Positions 36,662 to 48,700 of a stretch of 64,000 nucleotides of DNA are shown one piece after another. Source of the stretch: Heliocybe sulcata (Eukaryota > Basidiomycota > Agaricomycetes > Gloeophyllales > Gloeophyllaceae). The translations under genes were made by a program, and so were the position numbers. The stretch spans positions 171,723 to 235,722 of the forward strand of contig ML213533.1 in the NCBI GenBank assembly GCA_004369045.1, written 5' to 3'. How positions within the stretch are numbered: position 1 is the first letter of the stretch; every line of letters begins with the position of its first letter. The notes beneath the pieces were generated by a model that saw only the letters and a list, made by a program, of their open reading frames with translations, had not been told where the DNA came from and ran no database searches.

Positions 36662-37995
36662 CGTTCTTGACGATGGCAAAGACGAGTACGAATCGGAGAG
36701 ACGACAGTGACGGATAGAGTCAAGACCTAGCCTTCTAGATGGGTACGGGCGGGTCCGAGCTGAGTCTCAATATGGATGTCGGAGTTCTCATATGGGCAAA
36801 ACGTCTGGGAAACGGTCATGAAAGTGTCCTGGGCAGCAGCCGTGTGCAGTTGACTTGTATGTATGATCTTCACTCCGGATTAAAGAATAAAACGTATGGG
36901 ATGACAACTGTGTAGGACCTACTGACTATCAGCTTTAAACAAGTTACGCGCTCACAGTCATTGTCCCGATATGGCCACTTTGGCATATCCTCTCCCGTTA
37001 CTTTCATACTGGACGCCACTTCGCAATATTGATATTTCTTCTGTCTTACTTTCATTATTCCCGGTTCGTACTTGCATGCGTGTTGTTGTCTCAGCATTTA
37101 TAAGCAAATATCCACACTCTTTCCCTTTGCCTCTCTCCATCTCCTGCCGTCGCCCATGTGTGTCCCTCAAGTGTTGCCCTGTCCCTGTCTGCTTCCACTC
37201 CCAGAAGACGCTCGGAACTAATGGTCTCTGTAAAGATTAGATGACACTCAAGTTGATGAGTTTCCGTTCCTTAACAGCGAGAAATCATAGTTAACCTGTT
37301 CAGGGTCCCGACAGTACTTACTGCTTCTGGTAAAGACAGGATCCACGACTTTCCTCATCATCTATTTCAGTCAAATGCTCACAGTGGTCTCAGCGGCGTT
37401 TCCAATCATAGACGCGTCGCCTATGTGTTATGTGATAGCAGGCATGATTTTCCTCAGGCAATGAGTAGCTGACCTCAAAGTCGTAGGAGGTTTCGAAATG
37501 TACTGTTTCATCAAGGCACGCAACAAGTCGTTTCGGACCCTGCCATCTTGTTTTACACCAGAATTTACTGAGAATTTACTGTGATTTAGCTGAAATGGAC
37601 GGGGTACTGAACACCCGCCACAGCGTGCCTTATTTGCCATTGTCTGTGGTAACGTTACAGTCACCGCAGTTCTGTCACGGTTGCATTCGAACAAGCGCCC
37701 GTGAAATACGTCGCAGCTGGGAGACCAGACGCTGCGTCAAGGGAATGGTGATGCGTAGGATATAGAGGAGTGTTAAAGATATACAAGAGGCCTGGGGCAC
37801 CACCGCACAGAATTTGTGGTAGCACGGTGAGCGCGTGCCATCTACCGGCAGACTTAGACGCAGTTCTCACGGAATAAAGGTTTGTTCTGCACCGTGACGG
37901 CTCCGCTGGTGTACTACCGTCTTGGGGACGTCTACGTTCTGATTTCGACTTTATAATTTCGTCGGCGGTTTCCTTATTTCGAGGAGGGGCGCGCC
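36662..37995. other. 1.3 kb intergenic region between divergent genes
   Basis: Separates the divergent starts of Mex67 and the AT-hook protein. It presumably contains both promoters. No gene or repeat recognised. Confidence 0.5.
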
Positions 37996-40020
37996 ATGGA
38001 CCACCCGCAGTATTACCAACCTCTTTCTCATGCCCTGAACCCTGTCTCAACCAGCAATCGGTCACCTCAATATCAGAACTACAACTCCCACGCTGCATCC
38101 GCTAGTGGTGCGTCTCATGCTGCCAATGGCGCCGCTGCAGAGGAAGACGAGGAGGAGGAGGAAGACGTAGTCGAGGAGGAGCTCTCCGGCAACACACGTC
38201 GCAATGCTGATGCCAGCACTCCCGTGTCGCCGGAAATTCAGACCAGGCAGACAGGGTATGTAGCATTCATTCACAGGGTGGTGGCGTCTGCTGAATTGTT
38301 ATTCAAAGTCCAACATCAGGGGGGACCGTAACGCAAGCTCCGGTCGGTCAGCAGCCCCAGCCGCAGGCACAGGTTCAGCCTCCTGAACCGCCTAAACCCG
38401 TACCTGATCCGTCCTCTTATGCCAAACGACGCCCAGGTAGGCCCAAGGGATCTAAGACAAAGAAAGCGCAGCAGACAGAAGTTCAAACAACTCAGGCTCC
38501 TACGTATTCATCGTACTACGCCTATCAAACGCCGGTTCATGCCCCTTTACACCCGACGGGCCCTGGCAGCGCTCCACCGCTACATCCAAGCGTTAACGAG
38601 CATAATCAGCAGTACTATGAGTTTCAGTGGCGAGTCCTTAATCTGTGTGCAGAGTTCTACGGAGCTGCAGAAGAGCTAGTTGTGAGTATCTAGCCACCGA
38701 GTACTTCGTGCCGCCGCTCAGAACATCTGCAGAGCAAAACGCCGGCTCTGGTTCTTGCGCAGTGCTACGGGCTCGGGACAACAAGTCCAGTAGACCCCTT
38801 GGCTATTCTTACTGAAGCCAAAAGGAACTGCGACCTTCTCGTAAGTCAAGGCCCACATTGGTAGTAACTTCCTTTCTTTAATCACCGGGACCCAGCTCGC
38901 AAATCCAAGTGCACTTCTGACGCACCCGCCGCCGCCAATGTACCCTATAATGCCCATGTACGCCCCATACCCACAACCCGCACCAGCCGCGCCGCAGACC
39001 GTAACTCCCACCGCCACGACGAGCCAAGCTGCGACCACGACCGCAGCCGCAACCAATCCAACCACAGCGGCCTCGACTACAACTACTAACAACTCGGTAA
39101 TTACCAATCCCCAATCCTTTGTCCTTTCTCTCAGCGGTGCACAGTCTCGTTACCCCACCGCACCGTACTACCAGTACGCTGGCCCGTACCAGCCCGCCAC
39201 GCAAGCGACGTACTATACGACTACTTCGACTACCGGGAGTGCCTCTGCGACTATTGCGAACCCCTCTTTGAGCGCGGGAGCGGGAGGTGGGCCTGCCACT
39301 GGAGGGAACTCAGGGACCTGGTCAGATGAAGAGACTGAGCGGTTGAAGAGGCTGGCGGAGCAGAGTAAGACCACTGGTGGGTCGGGGGACATTGAGTGGG
39401 ACTGGGTCATCAATCAGTGGGGAAACAGCAGGACTAGGTCAGTCGGCTCGATCTGGTTTTTGCTCTTTCATTTTCCTAACTGTCTATACAGGCATCAGAT
39501 CCTCATAAAAGCCACCAATCTCGGGCTAAAAGAGAGTTCCGGGCGTGGTGTGAAGAGACGTCGGGAGACTGAATCGGGCACAGGCGGCACGGCGAGCCCC
39601 GCACCTGCGCCCGCGTCAACTAACGATACTTCCGGCCCTCCAGCGAGCTCCACCTCGACATTCCAAGTATCCGTACAGCCCGCGGCGTCAGCATCCCCAG
39701 CGGGCTCAACCCCAGCGTCTACCCAGCCCTCGCCGGCTCTGCACCACCCGCAGCCGCAAATCTCTCCCGTCATGCAAAACGTCCAGCCACCCGCCTCAAG
39801 CAACCCGTCGGCGCACCATCTTCCGTGGCCGATGCCTACAGTCGCCTCGACCAACTCGCCTGTCATCGCCGCGGCGTCGACGGAGGCGCCGAGGCAGAGC
39901 TATTACCGCCCGCGGCCGAACCAGTCTCCATCTATGTCGACTGCAAAGCCGCCTTCGAGCTCAGGCGCGGGCGTGAACCATCAATACATGTATCAGTCCA
40001 GTGGCGGGCAACGGAAATGA
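37996..40020 (+). CDS. AT-hook and SANT/Myb-like chromatin-associated protein
   Basis: Likely DNA-binding nuclear protein. The ATG at 37996 opens MDHPQYYQPLSHALNPV. Then: an acidic block (EEDEEEEEDVVEEE); after an intron, Pro/Gln-rich sequence and an AT-hook-like KRRPGRPKGSKTKK that should bind the minor groove of AT-rich DNA; YYEFQWRVLNLCAEFYGAAE; a long low-complexity Pro/Tyr/Thr/Ala region; and a SANT/Myb-like segment WSDEETERLKRLAEQSK with IEWDWVINQW and, across an intron, RTRHQILIKATNLGLK. A nuclear-localisation-like GVKRRRETE follows, then a Pro/Ser/Ala-rich tail ending YMYQSSGGQRK with TGA at 40018-40020. At least five introns. No specific regulator assigned. Confidence 0.75.
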
Positions 40021-40746
40021 GGAGGGTTGTTTTGCTCGCGCATACCCGATCTTTTCCGACTACTAATCTAATTGTTTTCTTGGGTGTCTGATTGCTTGTG
40101 ATTGTTCGGGACACACGGTTTCGTGACGCAGTGTTGCTGGAATATGATAGGAATGCTCAGAGTAGGCCATGGATGGATCCCACCCTAGGGCTCTCTAAGG
40201 AGCGAAGTATTGCAATTGTTCCATATGTAATTCCATACTGTCAGATTATCCTTATTGATTCTTCGCACTTTCGTGATTGATTACGATTCAGGTCAATCCC
40301 ACTATATATACAGGAAAGAGCCGTTCTTGTTATACATAGTCTGCCTCACCTCACCCATGGGGAAAATCGACATACTTCCTGTCGATAACCCGAGTGATGT
40401 AAAAGTCATCCACATAGATATATCGTAGTCCGACTTACAGTTACTTTGCTGAAGCTGCCTTGCTCGTCTCTGTACAGGTGTCTGGTTTACTTCACGCGAG
40501 CAGCAAGTCCGAGCACATGGCTGACACCGCCACCTCTCTTCTGCGATTCAGACAGATGCCTGCTTGTTTGAATCTCAAACCCACTTTGAACGATGGCATC
40601 CAGAATCCGTCATCAAGTCTTTAAGCTTTAAAACTTTACACGCAGCGGCTTCACAGGCCCTTCTAAAAATCGTATCCCTCTCTGCTGTGTATCGCAGAAG
40701 AGCTCATGGGACCATCTGCAATCATATTTCGAAACACCGACTGTAT
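40021..40746. other. Intergenic region
   Basis: Convergent 3' flanks of the AT-hook gene and the gag/dsRBD-like gene. Nothing recognised. Confidence 0.45.
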
Positions 40747-42100
40747 CTAATGCGCTCTCTTCCTTGCGCGTCGCGAGTATTTCCTCCACAGGTCAGGATA
40801 TTTGGCTTCTAGAGATTGGACGACGTGCAAATAGCACTGCATCTCCGCGTTCACCTTGTGCGCTGCGATACCCATGCCTAACGGCCGTCCGCCGACGTAC
40901 ATTGTCGCTATCCGTTCGCCCGACGCGCACTGACTTCGCGCGAATGTGATTTCAGGAGCCGTGAGCTCGAATTTCTTGCAGTAGTAGTCCATGAACTCTC
41001 GGGCCCGGACGCAGTCAAGTATGCTACCATCAGAGAGTGTTCTGGATATTTTGGCCCGCTTTTCCTGAGACGGCGATAAGGTATTCAGATTCGAGGGAAA
41101 GAAGAATAGATTAGACAGGCCTACCGAGTTCAGTTTCTGAGGCTCTTTAGGGCTGTTTTTGGTAACGGCATCGTTGTTTTTAACCTGTTGAGAAGAAATC
41201 GAGTGCCGACTCAGTGTGACTCTGATGTTTGGTCAGATGAAAGGAAGATCTAGCATGTGGACTCATGAAGCACGCGCACCCTTGAGAGACCTGCTCGTCG
41301 GGCGTCACAATTCTATTGTCATTTCGCCTTTGCACACCGTGGTATTGAGGTACCTGTTCCGTCGGCCTGGAAGCCTTGGTGGACACTTGCACGGAGCAGA
41401 CGGCAGGAGATGACAGTTGGGTCTCCGCCTTGGACCGAAAAAGGCGTGACTGATAAACGGATGTTATCTGGTTCGTGACGTCTTCAGGGTCCGGATTGGT
41501 GAGCAAATGCGTTGTAATATAATCCATGGATGCGGGAACGGAATGGCAAAGAATGAGCGCGAACGCCCCGTCAGATATCTGAGCGCCCAGGGAACGGGCC
41601 ACAGCGAGTCTTCTGTGGAGTTCCACCCAGTGTTCCTCAAGATCATCGCCCTCCCTATACCGCTTTGCCTTCAAGTGTTCCTCGGCGTTGAAGGCTGCCA
41701 ACCGCCCGCGGTCCTCGTAACGCCTTACTAGCATACTCCATATGTGGGATGCCGCCGACATTTCGGAGCCAATACCAAGCCCGACCGGGTCATTGATGTT
41801 GAGAATGAGGATGGCCTTAGCGAGGGCATCGACGCGATCCCACTTGTCGGTATTTGCATCGTTAGCTCGCGGTCTTTGTGAGGTTCCATCGAGGTGATGC
41901 TGCAGGCCTTTGACGCCGCATAGCGCCCAAATACGAAGTTTCCAATTGAGCCATCCTGCCGAGTCACCCGGCCTAAGGCGCTGGGTCTCATCAAGAATGG
42001 GGACTTGTTCCGTAAACATGGCAGGAGTGACGGAAGGAATGCAAGTCGAGACGTTGCTTGCTATATTATCTGAGGAATACTCAGAACCAGGCAGATGCAT
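40747..42100 (-). CDS. Copia-type gag domain joined to a dsRBD-like domain
   Basis: The 5' exon (ATG at plus-strand 42098-42100) encodes a Ty1/Copia gag (UBN2-like) domain: GWLNWKLRIWALCGVKGLQ, HHLDGTSQRP, KWDRVDALAKAILILNIND, IWSMLVRRYEDRG, LKAKRYREGDDLEEHW and HSVPASMDY. No reverse transcriptase, integrase or protease follows. A phase-0 intron (donor after PDEQ, acceptor CTCAACAG) can join it to VKNNDAVTKNSPKEP; a second intron leads to RAKISRTLSDGSILDC. The final domain has EFMDYYCKKFEL, MYVGGRPLGMGIAAHKVNAE and CYLHVVQSLEAKYPDLW. This last domain is homologous to the ends of the genes at 42377 and 58430 and looks like a dsRNA-binding domain. The stop is TAG at plus-strand 40747-40749. All parts are open. 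Whether gag and dsRBD form one transcript is inference; they could be two adjacent remnants. Confidence 0.5.
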
Positions 42101-42376
42101 TGGCCAGTATGGCAAGGACTGCCGAGGTGGAGGGTAGAGGTAGAGAATGTACTGCAGGCGGTTAGCAACAAAGAATAGGAGAGGTTGGATGGGGGGTCGC
42201 GGCGCACAGCCACGCAATCAATATGGATTACCTTCTGTACTCAAGAACTTCGACAGAATCATCCGCCAACCCAAAGCATATACATATGCGCGTACAACAT
42301 GTAATTGTATACCCTAACTAATTTGATTACTCTATCGCCTTGGAGCAGAGTGCGTTTATAGCAAAGTATCTAACGT

Positions 42377-43283
42377 TCAAATCGACGGTGGCAGACCCTG
42401 CCCGTGAACGGGGCTGGCCATGTCATGAAAGTCGAGGCAACCAGTCTGGGTGAAGGGTTGCTTCTTCTTGGATCTATTGGACGCAATGATCATGAAGTCG
42501 TCCCAAGTTTTGGGATAGCGGCCGTGGAGATTTCTGACGACATCAAGATAGCACTGCTTCAGCGCATTCTTCTTCTGCGACGCGGTACCCGCGCCCACAT
42601 GCTGTCCCCCGAAGTCCATCACGGCTTGCCAAGCGTTTGGTGCACGCACGGGGATCGGGTTGTATTTAATGTGAGACGGCGGAAAGCGAAACTGGCGGCG
42701 GTAATACTCCACGAAGTGTCTAGCGCGCTCGTAGCTGACTTCAGTGCCGTCGGGGAGCATCATTGCAGTCGAGAGTCTGACGTCCGCAATCCACTGGGAA
42801 GGGTTTCGTCCGAGCTAGGATGTCCCATATCAGATCATTGGTTGAATGGTAGCAAGGACGGACTTGCCGAGTTTCTGTCGTGGAGCTGTGACAGAGCGGA
42901 TAGAGTCGCTGGGCACTCAGCCTCTCGTCTATTCACAGAGGCACCTTGTCCGATGGCGGGCGGATCGATGGAGTCCAATGCTTCAGCACTGACTTGCCCT
43001 CAAACCTAGTGCATCATATCGTGCAGGGCCCAACGCACCTTTTACACTTCCGCTGGTCTTCAACAATGGCGATACAGTCATACTGCGGCCGCCTTTCCTC
43101 ATTTCTCTTCACAAGTGAAGCAACGGCAGTCTTGGAATTGGCCTGTTGATGAGACTCGAACCCGCCATCGACGGACTTGTTCGGCATAACAATCTTTTGT
43201 GCAGGTCGGGCTGTTGCGCCAGCTATCTTCGAGCGTCTAGACTCCGGCGCACGCGAGAGCGGGGCGGATCTAGAGGGAGGCAT
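42377..43283 (-). CDS. dsRNA-binding-like protein (duplicate copy A)
   Basis: Multi-exon gene. The ATG (plus-strand 43281-43283) opens MPPSRSAPLSRAPESRRSKI, continuing to KTAVASL before a GTGAAG donor. A middle exon has REAECPATLSALSQLHDRNS, matching the helix FVTRKEAKRLAALSALLRLH of copy B, a pattern seen at the end of dsRBDs. The last exon reads RLSTAMMLPDGTEVSY, HFVEYYRRQF, APNAWQAVMDFGGQ, VGAGTASQKKNALKQ and CYLDVVRNLHGRYPKTW, again dsRBD-like (GxGxAxxKKxA then Leu-rich helix). The tail is Lys-rich with TGA at plus-strand 42377-42379. Substrate and role are unknown; such pairs of domains occur before helicase cores, but no helicase is present. Exon borders are approximate. Part of a segmental duplication with 58430-59192. 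Confidence 0.5.
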
Positions 43284-43885
43284 CCTCAGCGTCTCCTAGT
43301 GAGATGAGAAGTTGGGGACGGGTGCAGGGAGCTGTTTCACGATTTCACCACTCGCACGGTAAACGTTGGATACAGGAATCGAGCGCCGCACTCAAGCTCC
43401 AAAGCGTCCGGGCGTTTTAGAGCCGCGCGTTTCCGGCGTGGCTATCAGGCTTTCGACATTTGCTATTTCTGTCCGGAGACAAGAAGTAAGCTGTCCAACA
43501 AGAATGTTCACATCCGCACCAGAACCTTCTGGTCTCTGTGGGGAACGCGAGAGGCATGATTTTAGAAAAATAGCCGCGCAATGAGAAACAGACATTGCAC
43601 TGTCATGCTGTCGTCTGAACCAGATCCTGCCTTCGATCAAAGCAATTATAGCATGGTATTAGTTACAAAATAGTCACAGCATCGGATCGTATGCAAGATG
43701 ACATATCATATGAGATATTACAGGTGACTCACGTCGCCGCTATACCCGCTCGTCCCGACTCCAAAACTACTGATCAGTCATGAACAGCCTCTTCAAATAA
43801 TCCGCCGCCGCCTGTTTCACCGACGCATCGACGGTCGGATTCGACAAGAGGTCCGTCGCGAGCGCTGTCCGCTGCTTCACCTTCT
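42495..43885. repeat. Segmental duplication, copy A
   Basis: Same-orientation match to 58440-59743. It covers most of the dsRBD-like gene, its upstream region, and the last exon end of the SANT-like gene that starts at 45267. Example shared blocks: GCAAGATGA-ATATCATATGAGATAT and CTTCAAATAATCCGCCGC. Confidence 0.85.
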
Positions 43886-45267
43886 CCGCATGCCGCGAGT
43901 GCTCCCACTCCGCCGCTTCCCGCTCCTGCTTACGCTGCTCCGTTTCCCTCCGCTGCCGGCTCTCTTCCTCGTCTCTTGCCTCCTTACGCTTCAGATACTC
44001 CAGCTTCAGCTTCGCGTCTTCCGCTTGCGTCTGCAGCAGGTGCACATAGGTCGTCATAATATGCTGCGTCAATGCTGTCAGCTGCACCAGCTCTGAGGTC
44101 GAGCTACGGTTGGAGACGGGTGCGTTAGTTGGGGGTACCATTTGCGGGACGAGGTATTGGGGATTTGGATTTGATGCGAACGACATTGGGTGTGGTACGG
44201 GTATTGAGGAGGCACCGTCGCTGGAGAAGGTGCGGTCCATTGGGGAAGGGTCAGGATTCTGTTGCGCCATACCATTGCTGAATTCATGACCGTTGAGCTG
44301 TTCCTCGACATCGGCGTCATCATCACCCATGGTCACCGCGGACGACGGGCCAGTAGTGTTTTGCCGATTAGTGGGACGAGTGCTTATGGGGTCGCCATGC
44401 CATCTGGGTGTAGAAACTGAGTATTCGGTCGAGGAGCATACAAGATCACACACACCGCCCATGGAATAAGCTATACCAGCCGATAGTATGCCAATGGTCG
44501 ACTATACGTGCATTGATGTTGCCGACCTCAGTACCCGACTTGCGAGCAGCCGATAACCTCTTCTCGTATTCCTTCAGTCTGTCAGCTTGGCTGTTCATGT
44601 TGATGGTCATGGGACCCATGCGCCGAGAGAACATTTCGAACGCGTAGATCTGTTTGAAGACGTTGAATCCGCGCTCGTAAGCGCCCTTGAGGGCCTGCAT
44701 GGTCTTCTTTCCTCCAAAGAGCTGCTCGGCGCACTAGACAGATATCAACGTCAGACCTCAACACGTTAATTACATAGCTGAGTATACATACTTCCCGGAA
44801 GCACGCATTCTTACTTGCACGTAGTGAGTTCCAGTGGTCATCCTGGCCCGGACCCATCAGCCATGCAAAGAACTTCGTCTTCTCATCATCCGTCCAATGC
44901 TTCGGTGCACCCATGACATAATCCATCTCGTTATTCTGCATGTCCAAATCACCATCTTCCTGTCCGTCTCCAAACATCGAGTTATCTTCCATGCCGCCGT
45001 CCCCGTCCCGCCGCCTCTTACCTTGGCTGCTATTCATCCCATCCATTTCCTTGCGCTTCAATCCGGCATGAGGATCCCCACCCGGCGACACTTGCATGTC
45101 GTGCATCACAGACCGCGAACCAGAGGCGTCAGGGTGAGTCTGGGAGGCTCGGTTGTGGTCATCCTGGAAGAGTAGAGGGTCGGGAGAGTGGGATAGCCTG
45201 AAATGAGCCTGAAATGGTCCCCTCTGCTGCAGGCTCACAGCTCCCGTAAGGTGCGGTCCGAGTCCAT
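43767..45267 (-). CDS. SANT/Myb-like protein with C-terminal coiled coil
   Basis: Probable nuclear protein. I place the start at the ATG on plus-strand 45265-45267: MDSDRTLREL, then a short intron to LLSHSPDPLLFQDDHNRASQ. A nuclear-signal-like SSQGKRRRDGDGG and an acidic stretch follow. The SANT/Myb-like domain is HWTDDEKTKFFAWLMGPGQ, DHWNSLRASKNACFREV, intron, CAEQLFGGKKTMQALKGAYE and RGFNVFKQIYAFEMFSRRM. After a Pro/Ser-rich linker, the C-terminus has a strong coiled coil (about 43800-44060, EYLKRKEARDEEESRQRRET) and ends AAADYLKRLFMTDQ with TAG at plus-strand 43767-43769. It differs in sequence from the SANT-like protein at 37996. The last 120 bases of coding sequence were duplicated to 59630-59750. 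Intact; target genes unknown. Confidence 0.72.
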
Positions 45268-45736
45268 GACTTAGGTCCTACAAGTCACTCAGAATCCTGA
45301 TATCACCGGGCAGTTCGCACTCCTACCCTTAGGTTATGATCCATTGGCATACGCGCCTGCCCTGCGTTGAACTGTACATTGGTGTGGTCGCTGTGCAGCA
45401 CGGAATATCAGACATGACAGTCGGAGGATACGAGACACAAAAGTACTTTGGAAGGTCGACAGGCATGGCTCGGACCGTCCGGTGGTCGAGCGCTTGCGTG
45501 GTTCGCTGGCTCGTTGGCAAGCGACCCTGATGCTTGCCGCAGTGGCGTGAACTGTTTACTTGTTTGGTTCGCAGTGCGCATCAGACCCGCACTCACCATG
45601 GTTCTCGAGGCCTATTGGGCCAATTGGGCTATAGCAGGCCAGCAGTAGCAGAAAGCAGAGTAATATGGCCTCTGGAAGGCATTACGAACTAGGGATACGG
45701 TATTTACAAACGCAGAAGCTCTCGTTACGGTTCGGG
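45268..45736. other. Intergenic region
   Basis: Upstream of the SANT-like gene and downstream of Vps39. No feature recognised. Confidence 0.45.
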
Positions 45737-48700
45737 TCATCGCCTGATTTCATTCGACCTGCGCGCAAACGCCTCACGACACTGATAGTGCGTCACCTCA
45801 CCCCTAATGGAAATTTAATATGCAAGAACCTTGAGGAGCTCAAACCTGACTCACCTTGGTGCGTGCACAGCGATGACGCTGTTCCCCAGTCGCTTATGGC
45901 ACTGCGGGCATCTACCGCAGCGCATCACCGCTCAGCATTCAGATCAAGCAGATGAACAAAGTACGCACATCCTGGAATCCGTCACTTTCACTCGATTACT
46001 CTGCAGCACCATCAGCTTCCTCGAAATCTGTTCATTCCTCGCCTTGCTAATCTCGCGCACGACATGCGAGTCAAGAATCGGCACACGGAGGGCTTCCACG
46101 AGGAACGCCCGGACGTCCTTTGCGGTGACCAGTGGTGGAAGCAGTTGGAGTGTCTCTGCAGCATCCAGACGCGGTCCCTGTCTTGCTATCAGGTCCAGCG
46201 CAGGATGCAAAAGATCCGCAGTCGTCTGGACGGTAGGCCGCAGATATATCCGCAGTAGAGTCAGGAAGACGCCGCTGGTAGGGGAATCTGCTTGGTATAT
46301 ACGCTTGCAATATCTGAGAGTTCAATGAGTATCCGTTTCAAATCATGAGCCCAGATCGCGCGTACGATTCTGCTTTGACGTAGTCCTGCAGACGGTAGAC
46401 ATATATCTCCAACGCATGCTGGTGGCGTCCGAGCTTCCCCAGGAGGATAGCGCGAGCTTCAAACAGATCTACGACCATGACGTAAATACATTGAGATAAC
46501 TGGTTATTGTAGGAGAGCTGACCTTCCATAGGAAGTAGGCCAAAGATGTGTTCCACTCGGAAATAGTCATTAGTGTCCAGGAAGCGCAGGAACTTGTCAT
46601 AGTATTCCACCCGTGTCTCTGAGATGGTCGCCACGTCAACAAGCAATTCTTTCAGAACACCTAGAGACTGGTAATACTCACCTTCTTCGCCGACCTCCTT
46701 GGCATGGAGGGTAACATGCAGGTAGACCTCGGCCAACCGATCATGGTACGCCGGATCCCGTTCTTCCTTCTCCCCAATCAGGTATTCAAGATACCGCGCG
46801 CATATCCTCGGGTCGATGGTCTCCAAGAAATCCGCAACAGACTTCCGCGGCAACTCGGCCTCTTCAGAGGTGAATATCTATCCCGAAGGCAGATATAAGA
46901 GACGCTCTCGCAGACAAAGATAAACTCGTACCTGGAATGCCATATCGGCATCTTGCTTAAACAGCCACCGCGAGGACTCGAACACTCGATCCAAATATTC
47001 CGGCCCAAGCCGCTGCAAATACGTGATCGACGGCATAAGCTTATCCTCCATGTCATCCTCCCTCTCGCTGAGCTGCCTCAGTAGCGCCAGCGCCTTCTCA
47101 TGCATCTTCCTCCCATTATACAAATAAATCAACTCCGAGAATTTCTTCGTGCCCATCAGTTTCCACCTACACACACGACGAACGAACGACGCACCTCACG
47201 CGCGCGCAAAAGCTCCTCCACCTCCGAGACCTCACACCAATTCTCTGTGCGGCACAGCGGGCCCAGTAACCCCGGCCGGACGATCAAATACGACTTAAAC
47301 AATGCCGTGTCCACCACCTGCGCAAACCGCAGCAGCTGGTCAGGCGTCAGCGACGACAGGGGGGCGTCGGGCAACGCAAAGAGCTCCTCCGTCGACGCTT
47401 CAGATAAGGGTGAGATCTGGTGTGCCTGTGACGGGGTTATGTGCACGGCGGCGAGTGCCGCGGCGATCTTGGGCCGCCGGTCTGGGAGGTAGCGCAGGAG
47501 GGTCTCGACGGACCGGTGGAAGCTGTCTGCGCGCCTGAGTCAGTGAAGCGATGATGACGGAGAGCGAGGCAGGGCGTACCCGGCTTCTGCCTACGCCGGA
47601 CGCTAACGATGGACGCAGTCTCGGGATCCTTCGACCCTGACGGCATGAACGCATCCAAACTCGTCTTCAACTTGTCCCTGATGGTACCAACCGGCGTCGC
47701 AGTTCTCTCGGGCTCGGGACTCTTCGTATGTACACTCGCCTTATCGCTGTCAGCATCCTTATCCTTATCCTTCACCACAGTAGGGGTTGTCTCTTGCTGC
47801 ACTTTCCGCGGCCCACCGAAGAGCGGTATCCACTCGTCCGCCGGTACGGAGAGCCGTCCCGCAACGCTCTCGGGGTACAGAGCGACCACTTTTGCCGGGT
47901 TGACTTCGAGGGAGATGAATGTGTTGATCGCGTCATCGTAGTTACCCGCGCGGAATTGAGAGACGGCGTGTAATGCACGTATGCGTGCTACTGTCTTGTC
48001 CTAGGAGTGTGTTAGCTACGCAGTGTGTTCGATAGACATATGTCAGGACATACCTTGTCTGGGAGCGCAGAAGAATCTATAGAGTCCAGTAGTGCCAGAG
48101 CATCAGCATACGACCCAGCCTCGACCAACTCGTCAACCTGCTCCATCCAGGGCCTCATCCTGAGTAGCCACACAGAACTGCCCTCGGACAAAGCTGCATT
48201 GCGGTCAACAGGTGTCGTGACAAAATACGACGTCGCTTTCGCGGTCGAAGAATGCGCCAGTAGGCGGATGGTGCTGTGGGGACTGGCATTCGATGTGAAG
48301 GGGAAGGTGATGGTTTGTACGGAGGACAGCGAGATGCCGGAGCGGATTTGGAGAACGGAGGATTGGGGAAGATGGGATGCGGCGGCGTCGGAGGGGGGTG
48401 GCGCGATGGTACCCGGAGGAAGGGCGGAGAGAACGTAAGGCTTGACGTAGGCTAGAGTATCGATTGCTCATTTGGTTACTGTAAGATGCACTAGGGTAAA
48501 CTTACCGAATTCGTCTGGAGGACCAGGCCACTCGATGCTCGCAGTGCGCGATGGCTTACCATCAGACCCAAAAAAGATGCCCGAATCTGCGCTCGCCACG
48601 TCGACATTGGCATCCTAATCACCAAGAGTTAGACGCACCGTCTTTCGCAAGCAGCACCTCCTTGTCACTGATCGCTGCTAAGCAAGGTTTGGCCTTGGCT

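Noticed and set aside
43140-43165. Sequence resembling a tRNA T-arm (GGGTTCGAGTCTC on the minus strand)
   Set aside because: No acceptor stem, anticodon arm or B-box/A-box pair at proper spacing; it lies in the first coding exon of the dsRBD-like gene.
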